A stretch of DNA of 64,000 nt from contig NZ_QVMQ01000015.1 of NCBI RefSeq assembly GCF_010501105.1, forward strand, positions 1 to 64,000. The letters run 5' to 3'. Made by a program: the position numbers and the translations under genes. Every line of letters starts with the position of its first letter. The stretch's first letter is position 1. The notes below the pieces were generated by a model. That model saw nothing but the letters and a program-made list of their open reading frames with translations. It searched no databases and was not told the DNA's origin. This stretch comes from Dysgonomonas sp. 511 (lineage in GTDB: Bacteria; Bacteroidota; Bacteroidia; Bacteroidales; Dysgonomonadaceae). Positions 26,287 through 34,493 of this stretch are shown piece by piece.

Positions 26287-26411
26287 TAACCTAAAGAAAA
26301 CCAATTGATAGTTGTTGCCAAGCAATCTTGCCTTGAAATCGGTGGTACTAACCATGCCACCGAAACACACAACTATCAACAGGTTTCCTGAGGGTCTTTT
26401 TTATTTTCAGG
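26287..26411 (+). ncRNA. candidate structured RNA: three-way junction with a U-rich end
   Basis: Downstream of a canonical promoter, an 11-bp stem P1 (26305-26315 with 26369-26379) encloses a short CAAG/CTTG hairpin (about 26319-26330) and a 7-bp hairpin (26339-26345 with 26357-26363), forming a three-way junction. Then come CAGG/CCTG (26380-26383 with 26387-26390) and GTCTTTTTT. CCTGA (26387-26391) can instead pair with TCAGG (26407-26411), an arrangement that resembles a terminator/alternative-stem pair. No open frame fits the region. It may be a stand-alone small RNA or the leader of the OmpH-like gene at 26449. I could not match it to a known family. Confidence 0.5.
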
Positions 26412-26448
26412 TTCATCGAGTTGCCCATTTCTCATATGCAATTATATC

Positions 26449-26970
26449 ATGATGAAAAAAACAATAATCTTACTCATACTAATCTCTGTTATATCAGTTG
26501 CCAGCAACTTGTATGGCCAGTCTTTACAGCAGATAGCTTATGTCAATTCAAATGAATTACTAGAAGCGATCCCCGAAAAAGTTACCGCATCCAATGTAAT
26601 CAGCGACCTGAATAAAAAGTATAAAGAAGAACTACAGGTCATCCAAAACGACTATAATAAGAAATACTCCGATTTTATTTCTTATCAAACAACAATGGCC
26701 GACAATATACGCCTGCGCCGTATGCAGGAACTCTATGAACTCGAACGCCACATCAACGACTTTATGAAGGTGGCTCAGGAAGACATAGAGAATCAGGAAA
26801 GAATACTCATTGCACCATTGCGCCAACGTGTAAAAGAAGCCATACATATGGTAGGCATCGAGCAGGGATATGTCTGTATCTACGACCTAGCCAATCCTGC
26901 CCTAGCCTTCGTTACGCCGGACGCAACCGATGCAAACCCTCTGGTTAAGCATAAATTAGGCGTAAGATAA
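26449..26970 (+). CDS. OmpH/Skp family periplasmic chaperone
   Basis: A 173-residue secreted protein: signal peptide about 1-24 (ending NLYGQ), then IAYVNSNELLEAIPE and a long charged coiled-coil region (about 45-130), the layout of Skp/OmpH chaperones that hold unfolded outer membrane proteins in the periplasm. Skp-like genes usually lie next to bamA; here the neighbours are a structured leader upstream and murI downstream (22-bp gap). Tandem ATGs at 26449 and 26452 are both possible starts. Confidence 0.88.
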   Translation: MMKKTIILLILISVISVASNLYGQSLQQIAYVNSNELLEAIPEKVTASNVISDLNKKYKEELQVIQNDYNKKYSDFISYQTTMADNIRLRRMQELYELERHINDFMKVAQEDIENQERILIAPLRQRVKEAIHMVGIEQGYVCIYDLANPALAFVTPDATDANPLVKHKLGVR

Positions 26971-26992
26971 AGTTCATCCCAAGAAAGAACAG

Positions 26993-27820
26993 ATGTTAAA
27001 ACCCGGCCCCATTGGTGTATTCGATTCCGGATATGGAGGATTGACAATTCTATCGGAAATACAGGAACTATTGCCCCAATACGACTATTGCTATCTGGGC
27101 GATAATTCAAGGGCACCGTATGGAGACCGTTCATTCGATGTAGTATATCAATTTACCAAACAAGCTGTTTTAGCCTTATTCGACAGGGGATGCAACCTCG
27201 TAATACTGGCATGCAATACCGCATCGGCAAAGGCTCTGCGGACAATACAACAAAACGACCTCCCCCTGATCGACCCTCAAAAACGGGTTCTCGGAATAAT
27301 CCGTCCTACGGCAGAAATTGTGGGCAACATGACCCAAAACCGGCATGTAGGCATCTTAGGCACTGTTGGCACTATACAATCGGAGTCATACCCCATCGAA
27401 ATACATAAACTATTCCCTGATATCAAAGTCACAGGAGAAGCTTGCCCGATGTGGGCTCCCCTAGTCGAAAACCGGGAATACAACAATGCGGGGGCAGACT
27501 ATTTCATCAAAAAGAATCTGGATAATATCCTTCTCAAAGATCCTCAGATAGATACACTTATACTTGGCTGCACACATTACCCGTTGCTTATCGACAAAAT
27601 AAGGTATTATCTTTCCCCCCAAATAAATATCATATCGCAAGGAAAATATGTAGCCGAAAGCCTCAAAGACTATCTGAGCCGGCATCCCGAAATGGAGGCT
27701 ATTTGTACGAAAGAGGAGGCAACAAGATATTTCACGACCGAAGCCGCCGACAAATTTTCCGGAGCTGCCAGTATCTTCCTCAATAAAGAGATTGATGTCG
27801 AACGGATTATCATTGATTGA
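26993..27820 (+). CDS. murI: glutamate racemase
   Basis: Cofactor-independent racemase that makes D-glutamate for peptidoglycan. Both catalytic cysteine blocks are present: LACNTASA (about residue 70) and LGCTHYPLL (about 185), together with the N-terminal GVFDSGYGGLT. At 275 residues it is of normal length. It is likely co-transcribed with the upstream OmpH-like gene, placing two envelope-biogenesis genes together. Confidence 0.95.
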   Translation: MLKPGPIGVFDSGYGGLTILSEIQELLPQYDYCYLGDNSRAPYGDRSFDVVYQFTKQAVLALFDRGCNLVILACNTASAKALRTIQQNDLPLIDPQKRVLGIIRPTAEIVGNMTQNRHVGILGTVGTIQSESYPIEIHKLFPDIKVTGEACPMWAPLVENREYNNAGADYFIKKNLDNILLKDPQIDTLILGCTHYPLLIDKIRYYLSPQINIISQGKYVAESLKDYLSRHPEMEAICTKEEATRYFTTEAADKFSGAASIFLNKEIDVERIIID

Positions 27821-27909
27821 TTACTTTCACAATAGCTCACAGTCTGGTTTATCAAACATCTTTGTTAGTAAAAATCTGTATCAATAAATGCCAGTCACTC
27901 TTTTTGTCG

Positions 27910-27917
27910 TATATTTG
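27910..27917 (+). promoter_or_regulatory. promoter -7 box of the DUF3298 lipoprotein
   Basis: TATATTTG, a perfect TAnnTTTG match, 24 bases before the ATG at 27941. Confidence 0.6.
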
Positions 27918-27940
27918 CATTGTTAAAACAAAGAAGAAAT

Positions 27941-28780
27941 ATGAAAACTTTATTATTTCCCGCAATAGCTATCGTCCTTTGCCTGTCGGTCTTATATTCC
28001 TGTAAATCTGATAAAAAAGCGACAGAAGCAAATACCGTTGTGTACGATTCCATATCGGTAGCAAAGGTCTATCATCTTGATGGCGACTCTACGAAACCCT
28101 CGTGCTCGTTGAAAATCAAATACCTCTACCCTGCTCAATATGCAAATGCCGAGATACTTTCTAAGCTTCAGTCGGAGCTCAACTTTGCTCTTCTCGAAGA
28201 AGATAAATACGAAAAGTTATCGCCTGCCGATGCCGTCAACCAATATATGGACGACTATATCGAAAACTATAAAAACGATGCCAAAGAACAATTTCCCGAC
28301 TGGGAAGAATCGGGCGACCCGAATGACTATTTCTCATACTACAAGACACTAGACACAAAGGTCTTTTTCGACAAGTCGGGTATCACTTCCTACCAAATCT
28401 CTGCGATGGATTATAAAGGAGGAGCAAATTCGTCGACCACATATAAGAATATAGTAATAGACCTCGCTGCCGGAAACACCCTTCATGAGCAGGATATATT
28501 CATTGCCGACTATCAGGAAACGTTGAACGTCTTGCTGAAGAAAAAGATCATGACCCAATATAAAGGGAAAAACTCCGAGGAGCTTATCGAAATAGGATTC
28601 TGGGGAATAGAAGACCTTTCTTCAAACAACAACTTCCTGGTAGACGACAAAGGAATCACTTATATATTCAATCCCGGAGAATCTTCGGTTCCCAGCTTAG
28701 GAGAAACAAGGGTACTCTTCGAGTATGAAGAGATACTCCATATCTTGAAAAAGGATTCACCCATAGCCGTATTCTTCTAA
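27941..28780 (+). CDS. DUF3298/RsiV-like lipoprotein
   Basis: A 279-residue protein with a lipoprotein signal (lipobox VLYSC, Cys about 21). The mature part resembles DUF4163 plus DUF3298, the fold of the extracellular part of RsiV and of PdaC: AMDYKGGANSSTTYKNIVID near 165 and DDKGITYIFNPGESSVPSLG near 240. No membrane helix or sigma-binding domain and no sigma-factor gene is present, so an anti-sigma role is not supported. RsiV-fold proteins can bind lysozyme, but that is only a possibility. I use the ATG at 27941; a TTG at 27920 would spoil the signal peptide. rsmG follows after 15 bp. Confidence 0.8.
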   Translation: MKTLLFPAIAIVLCLSVLYSCKSDKKATEANTVVYDSISVAKVYHLDGDSTKPSCSLKIKYLYPAQYANAEILSKLQSELNFALLEEDKYEKLSPADAVNQYMDDYIENYKNDAKEQFPDWEESGDPNDYFSYYKTLDTKVFFDKSGITSYQISAMDYKGGANSSTTYKNIVIDLAAGNTLHEQDIFIADYQETLNVLLKKKIMTQYKGKNSEELIEIGFWGIEDLSSNNNFLVDDKGITYIFNPGESSVPSLGETRVLFEYEEILHILKKDSPIAVFF

Positions 28781-28795
28781 AAAAGCACTGATTAT

Positions 28796-29419
28796 ATGGA
28801 TATTATCCTGAAATATTTTCCGAACATAACCGGGCAACAGAAAGAACAGTTCGCTGCCTTATACGACCTGTATTTCGACTGGAACTCGAAAATCAACGTC
28901 ATATCGCGCAAGGATATCGAAAACCTCTATACACATCATGTATTGCACTCGCTAGGCATTGCCAAACTGATAACTTTTACTTCGGGCACAAAGATTATGG
29001 ATGTAGGTACCGGAGGAGGTTTTCCGGGCATACCTTTAGCCATAATGTTTCCCGACTGTGAGTTTCTTCTGGTAGACAGTATCGGCAAAAAAATCAGGGT
29101 CGCGACAGAAGTGGCCGCTGCCATTGGCTTGAAAAATGTGCAATTTCGCCATTGCCGTGCAGAAGAAGAAAAAGGCAAGTTCGACTTTATTGTCAGCCGT
29201 GCAGTGATGCCCCTACCCGATCTGGTAAAAATAGTGAGAAAGAACGTGTCGAAAGAACAACATAATGCCCTTCCTAATGGTATTATCTGCCTGAAAGGTG
29301 GCAATCTTGATGGTGAGCTTCAGCCTTTCAAGAAAACAGCCGAAGCAGACGACCTTTCTATGTACTTCGACGAAGATTTCTTCAAGACAAAGAAGATTGT
29401 CTATGCTATGATTCAATGA
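28796..29419 (+). CDS. rsmG: 16S rRNA (guanine-N7) methyltransferase RsmG
   Basis: S-adenosylmethionine-dependent enzyme (GidB) that methylates G527 of 16S rRNA. It has 207 residues. The SAM-binding loop is MDVGTGGGFPGIPLA (about 66-80), followed by LLVDSIGKKI and FDFIVSRAVMPL. It is full length. In many bacteria rsmG sits beside parAB near the origin; here it is about 13 kb away from them. A GTAAC-type repeat begins right at its stop codon. Confidence 0.94.
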   Translation: MDIILKYFPNITGQQKEQFAALYDLYFDWNSKINVISRKDIENLYTHHVLHSLGIAKLITFTSGTKIMDVGTGGGFPGIPLAIMFPDCEFLLVDSIGKKIRVATEVAAAIGLKNVQFRHCRAEEEKGKFDFIVSRAVMPLPDLVKIVRKNVSKEQHNALPNGIICLKGGNLDGELQPFKKTAEADDLSMYFDEDFFKTKKIVYAMIQ

Positions 29420-29516
29420 AAAAATAACAAAAGTAACATTTCAACCTCTTTTTTATTGTTACTTTCTTGCTAAAAACTAATCGCTATCAGCCAATGGCTC
29501 TTCTTGTATAGATAAA
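29418..29516. repeat. GTAAC-type intergenic repeat, full copy C
   Basis: ATAAC (29424-29428) and GTAAC (29433-29437) nine bases apart, inverted GTTAC (29458-29462) able to form an 8-bp stem, CTATCAGCC (29484-29492) and TAGATAAA (29509-29516). Same plan as the copy at 440-548. It overlaps the rsmG stop codon and may serve as its transcript end. Confidence 0.55.
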
Positions 29517-29599
29517 TATACAGCAGAATAATGCCAATCGTAAACATTTGTCTCTCGGCGAATGTTCTACCTCTATATTATAAACTAAAATACACAGGA

Positions 29600-30139
29600 A
29601 TGAAACACTTCGCAATCATTTTTATATTCAGTTTAATTTCATTAGGTATGAACGGACAGGCAAAGACATTACACGATTTCAGAGTAAAAGATATAGATGG
29701 TAAAGAGTTCGATCTTTCCTCGCTTAAAGGCAAGAAGGTACTTGTAGTCAATGTAGCCTCTAAGTGCGGACTTACGCCTCAGTACACCAAGTTGCAGGAA
29801 TTATATGAAAAGTATAAAGGCCACAATTTTGTAGTAATCGGATTCCCTGCCAACAATTTCAACGGACAGGAGCCCGGAACTAATGAAGAAATAAAAACGT
29901 TCTGCGCCCTCAACTACGACGTCACCTTCCCTATGATGACTAAGATAGATGTCACAGGTAAAAACAAAGCACCTATCTACAAATGGCTTACAGAGAAAAG
30001 CCTAAACGGGAGAATGGATGCGGAAGTGCAATGGAATTTCCAGAAATTTATGGTAGATGCCGATGGACATCTTGCCGATTTTGCCCCTCCGCGCGAAGAT
30101 CCGTTTAGCGAGAGGATAGTAAAATGGATAGAAGAATAA
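29600..30139 (+). CDS. secreted glutathione peroxidase-like protein
   Basis: Thioredoxin-fold peroxidase of the GPx/BtuE family, 179 residues. The peroxidatic cysteine is in NVASKCGLTPQYT (about residue 50); the other signatures FPANNFNGQEPG (about 84) and WNFQKFMVD (about 140) are present. Cysteine replaces selenocysteine, so thioredoxin is the likelier electron donor. The start at ATG 29600 gives a clean signal peptide (ending MNGQ), pointing to a periplasmic enzyme; a longer in-frame start at 29531 would bury it. It stands alone, followed by a palindromic repeat. Confidence 0.92.
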   Translation: MKHFAIIFIFSLISLGMNGQAKTLHDFRVKDIDGKEFDLSSLKGKKVLVVNVASKCGLTPQYTKLQELYEKYKGHNFVVIGFPANNFNGQEPGTNEEIKTFCALNYDVTFPMMTKIDVTGKNKAPIYKWLTEKSLNGRMDAEVQWNFQKFMVDADGHLADFAPPREDPFSERIVKWIEE

Positions 30140-30186
30140 ATTAACGTGAGTTCGACATAATAGCATCTAGATATCAATCAGTTATG

Positions 30187-30276
30187 GGTTTCCTTTGTAA
30201 ACTTTGTGTTCCTTGTGGTTAAATCTTATTTTTTTTACCACAAAGGACACAAAGGAAAAGCACGAAGGGCACGGAG
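30187..30276. repeat. extragenic palindrome of the CCACAAAGGACACAAAGG type
   Basis: Two inverted arms flank a T-rich centre: 30188-30221 is close to the reverse complement of 30237-30270, both built on ACCACAAAGGACACAAAGGAA. The two arms together can form a long imperfect hairpin. Such sequence is widely scattered in intergenic DNA of Bacteroidetes. It lies between the peroxidase gene and yigZ. Confidence 0.6.
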
Positions 30277-30312
30277 TTTTAAAGATAAAAGGTTATTATC
30301 CTAAAAAACCAT

Positions 30313-30320
30313 TACCTTTG
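30313..30320 (+). promoter_or_regulatory. promoter -7 box of yigZ, implying a leaderless transcript
   Basis: TACCTTTG, a perfect TAnnTTTG match, ends only five bases before the ATG at 30326. Transcription normally starts about 5-8 bases after this box, so the mRNA would begin at or next to the start codon. Confidence 0.6.
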
Positions 30321-30325
30321 CAGGT

Positions 30326-30922
30326 ATGGAAGATACTTTCAAGACAATAACCAATATATCGAAAGCTACCTATACCGAAAAGCGGAGCAAATTCATTGCT
30401 TACGCCATCCCTATACAATCTGTAGAGGAGGTAAAAACAGAAGTTGACAAGCTGCGCAAAGAGTATTACGACTCGCGCCATGTATGCTGGGCATATATGC
30501 TTGGTGCCGACCGCAAGGAGTTTCGCTCCAACGACGACGGCGAACCTTCGGGCACTGCCGGAAAGCCCATTCTGGGGCAAATAAATTCGAATGAACTGAC
30601 TAATATACTTGTGGCCGTAGTTCGTTATTTCGGCGGCATCAAGCTGGGTACAAGCGGCTTGATAGTAGCATACCGCGAAGCTGCAGCTGAAGCTATTGCT
30701 GAGGCCGAAATAGTAGAAAAAACCGTAGATATGCAAGTATCGTTTGGCTTCGAATACCCATTTATGAATGATGTGATGAAGATTGTAAAAGATATAGAAC
30801 CTGCCATTATAGGGCAGAGTTACGATATGGATTGCTCAATGACTTTGGAAATACGCAAAGCACGCTTCGAGGAATTAAAAAACAGGCTCTCGAAAGTGGA
30901 GAGCCTGCATTTTATCGATTGA
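30326..30922 (+). CDS. yigZ: YigZ/IMPACT family protein
   Basis: A 198-residue cytosolic protein of the UPF0029/IMPACT family with two ferredoxin-like domains. Signatures: KRSKFIAYA (about 14), DDGEPSGTAGKPIL (about 71) and VVRYFGGIKLGTSGLI (about 97-112). The eukaryotic homologue binds GCN1; the bacterial role is unknown, with nucleic-acid or ribosome binding suspected. The C-terminal codons also form the terminator of the convergent porPKN operon. Confidence 0.9.
   Translation: MEDTFKTITNISKATYTEKRSKFIAYAIPIQSVEEVKTEVDKLRKEYYDSRHVCWAYMLGADRKEFRSNDDGEPSGTAGKPILGQINSNELTNILVAVVRYFGGIKLGTSGLIVAYREAAAEAIAEAEIVEKTVDMQVSFGFEYPFMNDVMKIVKDIEPAIIGQSYDMDCSMTLEIRKARFEELKNRLSKVESLHFID
30873..30907 (-). 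terminator. terminator of the porPKN operon inside the yigZ coding end
   Basis: Read on the minus strand, CAGGCTCTC (30907-30899) pairs with GAGAGCCTG (30891-30883) around a seven-base loop and is followed by TTTTTTAATT. On the plus strand the same 9-bp stem is followed only by CATTTTAT. It lies 34 bases beyond the porN stop and wholly within yigZ. Confidence 0.8.
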
Positions 30923-30940
30923 TTCGTTTTTATGTATCTT

Positions 30941-32002
30941 TTATCGTCTATCGCGCGCCGAGTAGGTAGCCCCCGAAGAACGTGAAGAACCCGACGATTT
31001 TGACGCTTTCGATTTCTTGGCTTTAGGAGTCTTAGTCTTCGACTTAGCTGCCTGATGTTGCTTTATCTCCATCGCCTTTATCGAATCGTTTATCACCCAA
31101 AGACTTTTGTCGAACTGATTCAACTCTCCTTCTATTTTCTCCTGTGCAGCTTTCAGCGCTTCCGGATCAGGATATTTCTGGCTCAGGAATTTATTCTCCA
31201 TATTGGTAGTCTTGAATATCTCACCTTCGTATAAGCGAAGGCGGAAATAGTCGTCGATCGTATTATTCAATACGTTATTGAGATCGGAAATCATAATCGG
31301 CATACGTGCCACATAAGGACGAATATCCTCGTAATTGATCCAAAACTGAGGTTCGCGCAATCCTGCTCCCGGTGTATCCATATCCAGTCCATCAAGAAAA
31401 TCCTGACGGAACAATACCGGACAGATAGCTATCGTTTTTACCCCCACCACAGAATTGCTTTGGTCGAAATACCAAGCCTCTTTTACATAATAGCCCAAAG
31501 CCTCGTTGCTAGGTATGCTGTATTCATCATACGCAAAAGCATTGCCGTTTACCTGATAAGGTATTTCGAGACGGCGCAATACATTGCCGAAATCCACTTT
31601 CATTTTATCGTTGAACAACGGTTCGCAGTTGTTCCAGTCGTAAGCCACCAGATTGCCATCTCCCATCAACTTGAAAATCATAGTATAGAGATTCATCTGT
31701 TTTTCGATAGGCTGCACCGGATAATATAATGCCGCATTCTTGCCTTTGGTGAGGTCGAGAAAACGATATACCTCCCTCTTCCATGTGGCATTAGACAAGT
31801 CTTGATTATTCTCAACATTTTTCATCTGTGCCCTGACCGACACTTTAGGCACTTTTATACCCGTATCTGTATTCTCGCCTTGTGCTTGTTGCTGTTTTTT
31901 TGCCAGCCTGTCGCGAAGCGAAGAACCTTGTTCCTGAGCGTATGCCTGTCCGACTGAGAGACAGCAGAAAATTATAACTAATATATAATATAATCTCTTC
32001 AT
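30941..32002 (-). CDS. porN: type IX secretion ring protein PorN/GldN
   Basis: Periplasmic partner of PorK in the large outer-membrane-associated ring of the type IX secretion system. A signal peptide (about 1-23, ending AYAQ) precedes the GldN domain: TWKREVYRFLDLTKGKNAAL (about 74-93), DWNNCEPLF and SEAWYFD-like strands typical of the family. The last 35 or so residues are a Lys/Ser/Arg-rich tail. I use the ATG at 32002, preceded by GAGGA; a start at 32026 would overlap porK. It follows porK by 4 bp; porL and porM, normally between them, are absent. Confidence 0.9.
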   Translation of the reverse strand: MKRLYYILVIIFCCLSVGQAYAQEQGSSLRDRLAKKQQQAQGENTDTGIKVPKVSVRAQMKNVENNQDLSNATWKREVYRFLDLTKGKNAALYYPVQPIEKQMNLYTMIFKLMGDGNLVAYDWNNCEPLFNDKMKVDFGNVLRRLEIPYQVNGNAFAYDEYSIPSNEALGYYVKEAWYFDQSNSVVGVKTIAICPVLFRQDFLDGLDMDTPGAGLREPQFWINYEDIRPYVARMPIMISDLNNVLNNTIDDYFRLRLYEGEIFKTTNMENKFLSQKYPDPEALKAAQEKIEGELNQFDKSLWVINDSIKAMEIKQHQAAKSKTKTPKAKKSKASKSSGSSRSSGATYSARDRR

Positions 32003-32006
32003 TTCT

Positions 32007-33431
32007 TTATTTCCTCGATTTAGCAAAACCTACCTGTGTCCTCACACACCTGAACCCTATATACGAACGGGGTTGGTTCTGGAATTCGCCCTCGCGCAAG
32101 TCGCCGCGAATATTCCGTCCGGTATCTTTCCACGATCCGCCTTTCACTACCTTTTTCTTCACTGCATAAGGGTCTTCCTTGGCAGCATCGTACTTATATT
32201 CAGGATTCATATCGTTCATCAAGGCCGTACCCGATTCGGTATATGCAGTTGAAGTCCATTCCGAGACATTACCTGCAAGGTCGTAGATGCCAAAGCGGTT
32301 TGGATGATAGGCTGCCACCCGCGAAGGTATCAGGTTGCCATCTTTGGTATAATCGCCTTTGCCCGGCTTAAAGTTTGCCATAAAGCAAGCCTTCTCGTCC
32401 ATCGTGCTGTCTTTGTCCCACGGATATTTGTTTTCGGTACGCCCGTTGCGTGCTGCGAACTCCCATTCGCCTTCGGTTGGCAGGCGAAACTCCTCTATCG
32501 GGCGTGCATTGCGTGGCTGCCCCATTCGGTAGAATTTGGTACGCCAGTAGCAAAATGCTGTAGCCTGTTCCCACGACACTCCGACTACAGGATAGTCGTT
32601 ATAGCCCGGATGCGAGAAATACATACGCATATAAGGTTCGTTGAACGCGTTGTTGAAGTCGTTAACCCACACGGTAGTATCGGGGTATATATTCACAATC
32701 TTGGTGTGTACAAAGTCGAAGAGTGAACTCAGTGGACGCACAATCGTCTCGTTGACAGGCATGCCTTCCTCGTTGATATATGCAGTATCTTTCGATATCA
32801 TCACCACCTGATTAGGATCGACTACGATATCCGTATTCAGTACACGCTCCTGCGGATTGAGCCTGTTGCGGCGCTTTGCTGCTTCGGTATGGTCGAACCA
32901 TTCGTAGAAGAAGTTCATTTGATTCGGGTCTAAGCCCCTTTCTCCGGTTATAGGATGGATAGTGGTTACACTATAGATAGCCCTCTCCTCTTCTTCCAAC
33001 GGGCGTTTGGGGATTGGTTTCTTCCAGTCAAGATGCGGCTTCACCGGATCGCCATAGCGGTCTTCGGTAATCTTGAAGGTTTCGTCGCCTCCGTATGCCG
33101 GATCGGCAAGACGTTCGCGGATAATGGAGTCGCGCACCCAATACACAAACTGCCGGTATTTGGAGTTTGTTATTTCGGTTTCGTCCATCCAGAAATTATC
33201 AATAGAAACTCCTTTCGGGTTGGCTTTTATATCCCACAACGAATCATTTTCGGCAGGCCCCATTTCTATCGAGCCCCTGGATACCAATACCATGCCATGC
33301 GGCGCAGGTTCGGCCCAAGACGAGCCTCTTTCTCCGACAACTTCTCCTCCTATACTGCCGCCACCTACCGACTTTCCGCAGGAAGCCAACAGTGTGAGTG
33401 AAGTTATCGCAACAAAAAACAATTGTTTCAT
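32007..33431 (-). CDS. porK: type IX secretion lipoprotein PorK/GldK
   Basis: Lipoprotein of 474 residues with lipobox LLASC (Cys about 18) and a formylglycine-generating-enzyme (SUMF1) fold: GMVLVSRGSIEMG (about 45), WMDETEITNSKYRQFVYW, YPVVGVSWEQATAFCYWR (about 280), LPTEGEWEFAAR (about 315) and VVKGGSWKDTGRNIRG. In T9SS it forms a ring with PorN at the periplasmic face of the outer membrane. The SUMF1 fold is structural here, not enzymatic. The gene sits between porP and porN. Confidence 0.93.
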   Translation of the reverse strand: MKQLFFVAITSLTLLASCGKSVGGGSIGGEVVGERGSSWAEPAPHGMVLVSRGSIEMGPAENDSLWDIKANPKGVSIDNFWMDETEITNSKYRQFVYWVRDSIIRERLADPAYGGDETFKITEDRYGDPVKPHLDWKKPIPKRPLEEEERAIYSVTTIHPITGERGLDPNQMNFFYEWFDHTEAAKRRNRLNPQERVLNTDIVVDPNQVVMISKDTAYINEEGMPVNETIVRPLSSLFDFVHTKIVNIYPDTTVWVNDFNNAFNEPYMRMYFSHPGYNDYPVVGVSWEQATAFCYWRTKFYRMGQPRNARPIEEFRLPTEGEWEFAARNGRTENKYPWDKDSTMDEKACFMANFKPGKGDYTKDGNLIPSRVAAYHPNRFGIYDLAGNVSEWTSTAYTESGTALMNDMNPEYKYDAAKEDPYAVKKKVVKGGSWKDTGRNIRGDLREGEFQNQPRSYIGFRCVRTQVGFAKSRK

Positions 33432-33517
33432 ATATAATGCTTAATCAGCTTTCGTTTTAGGTTATTGTAATTTTGCAAATAAATATATCTGTATTTTTTC
33501 GATCAATCAAGCTTTGG

Positions 33518-34468
33518 TTACAATATTCTTATACTTTTGCTCGCTCCCGGTTGTTTTTTCTTTTCAATCGGGATGCTATAACGCAGAAACAACTCATGGC
33601 TTCCATTACTAACCTTCGTCAATGCCGATGTGGAAAGGTCGTATGAATAGCCTGCGTCGATATTCCTGATTTTAACTCCCAACAAAAATACAAAACCTTC
33701 GTCTTTCCTCCAAGATATTCCTCCGTTGAACGTCTTATTATATTCCACCTTTGCCGTAACGTCTACCTGATAGGTGACTGCATCGGTCTTAAAAAAGGCA
33801 GAAGGCTGCAATTCTATTAACGGATTTCCCAACGCAATATTGTATCCCCCCATCAAATAATATGTGCGGGCAATATAGCCGGAATGGTTATCGTCGAGTT
33901 CGAAAACCGGATCCCACAAGTGGGTAGCAGAAAGGCCTACATAGTATTTGGGAGTTATCCACGCTACCCCCAATCCGGCATCTATAGTCTTATCGCCGCC
34001 GCCTGTAGGCTTAGCCGGGTCGTTGGGATCGTGGTAGTCACTATCGGGAATATGTATCTCCGAGGCATTGAAGTCTATATTCATCAGCCCTGCTTGCAAG
34101 CCTATATGCAGGTACTTATTGTTCTTGAATTTGAATTTGTAGGCATACTGCCCCATTGTATAGGTATTGGAAAACAGCCCTACTTTTTCATTTGTCACTA
34201 TCATCCCTACGCCATGTTCTTTTCCCAGAAATTTCATAGGCATATTAAATGACACAACCGACGTATTGGGTGCATTTTCCATCCCTACCCATTGGCGGCG
34301 GTGAAGCATGGTGCTTTCTATATTATTGGTTTCGGCGATGAATGCGGGGTTGTAGAAATTCTTCATCCTCCAGTACTGGCTTATCTGTGGATCCCATTGT
34401 CCATAGACGGCAGCAGAACTGAAGGTACAGAGTAATATAATGAGTGTTTTTATATATCTAACTTTCAT
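33518..34468 (-). CDS. porP: PorP/SprF family type IX secretion outer membrane protein
   Basis: A 316-residue outer membrane beta-barrel. Signal peptide about 1-23 (ending VYGQ), then the family hallmark WDPQISQYWRMKNFYNPAF (about 24-42) with NPA, and repeated amphipathic strands such as YYVGLSATHLW and NIDAGYSYDLS. PorP/SprF proteins link the T9SS to the outer membrane and to specific cargo. It is the first gene of the porP-porK-porN operon; a near-perfect promoter box (TTACTTTG) lies at 34494-34501 on the minus strand. Confidence 0.92.
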   Translation of the reverse strand: MKVRYIKTLIILLCTFSSAAVYGQWDPQISQYWRMKNFYNPAFIAETNNIESTMLHRRQWVGMENAPNTSVVSFNMPMKFLGKEHGVGMIVTNEKVGLFSNTYTMGQYAYKFKFKNNKYLHIGLQAGLMNIDFNASEIHIPDSDYHDPNDPAKPTGGGDKTIDAGLGVAWITPKYYVGLSATHLWDPVFELDDNHSGYIARTYYLMGGYNIALGNPLIELQPSAFFKTDAVTYQVDVTAKVEYNKTFNGGISWRKDEGFVFLLGVKIRNIDAGYSYDLSTSALTKVSNGSHELFLRYSIPIEKKKQPGASKSIRIL

Positions 34469-34493
34469 TCAATCAACAGAGTCAATCGCTGTG

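Noticed and set aside
27941-28780. Anti-sigma factor RsiV with a partner sigma factor
   Set aside because: The protein has a lipoprotein signal instead of a sigma-binding domain and membrane helix, and no sigma gene is adjacent.
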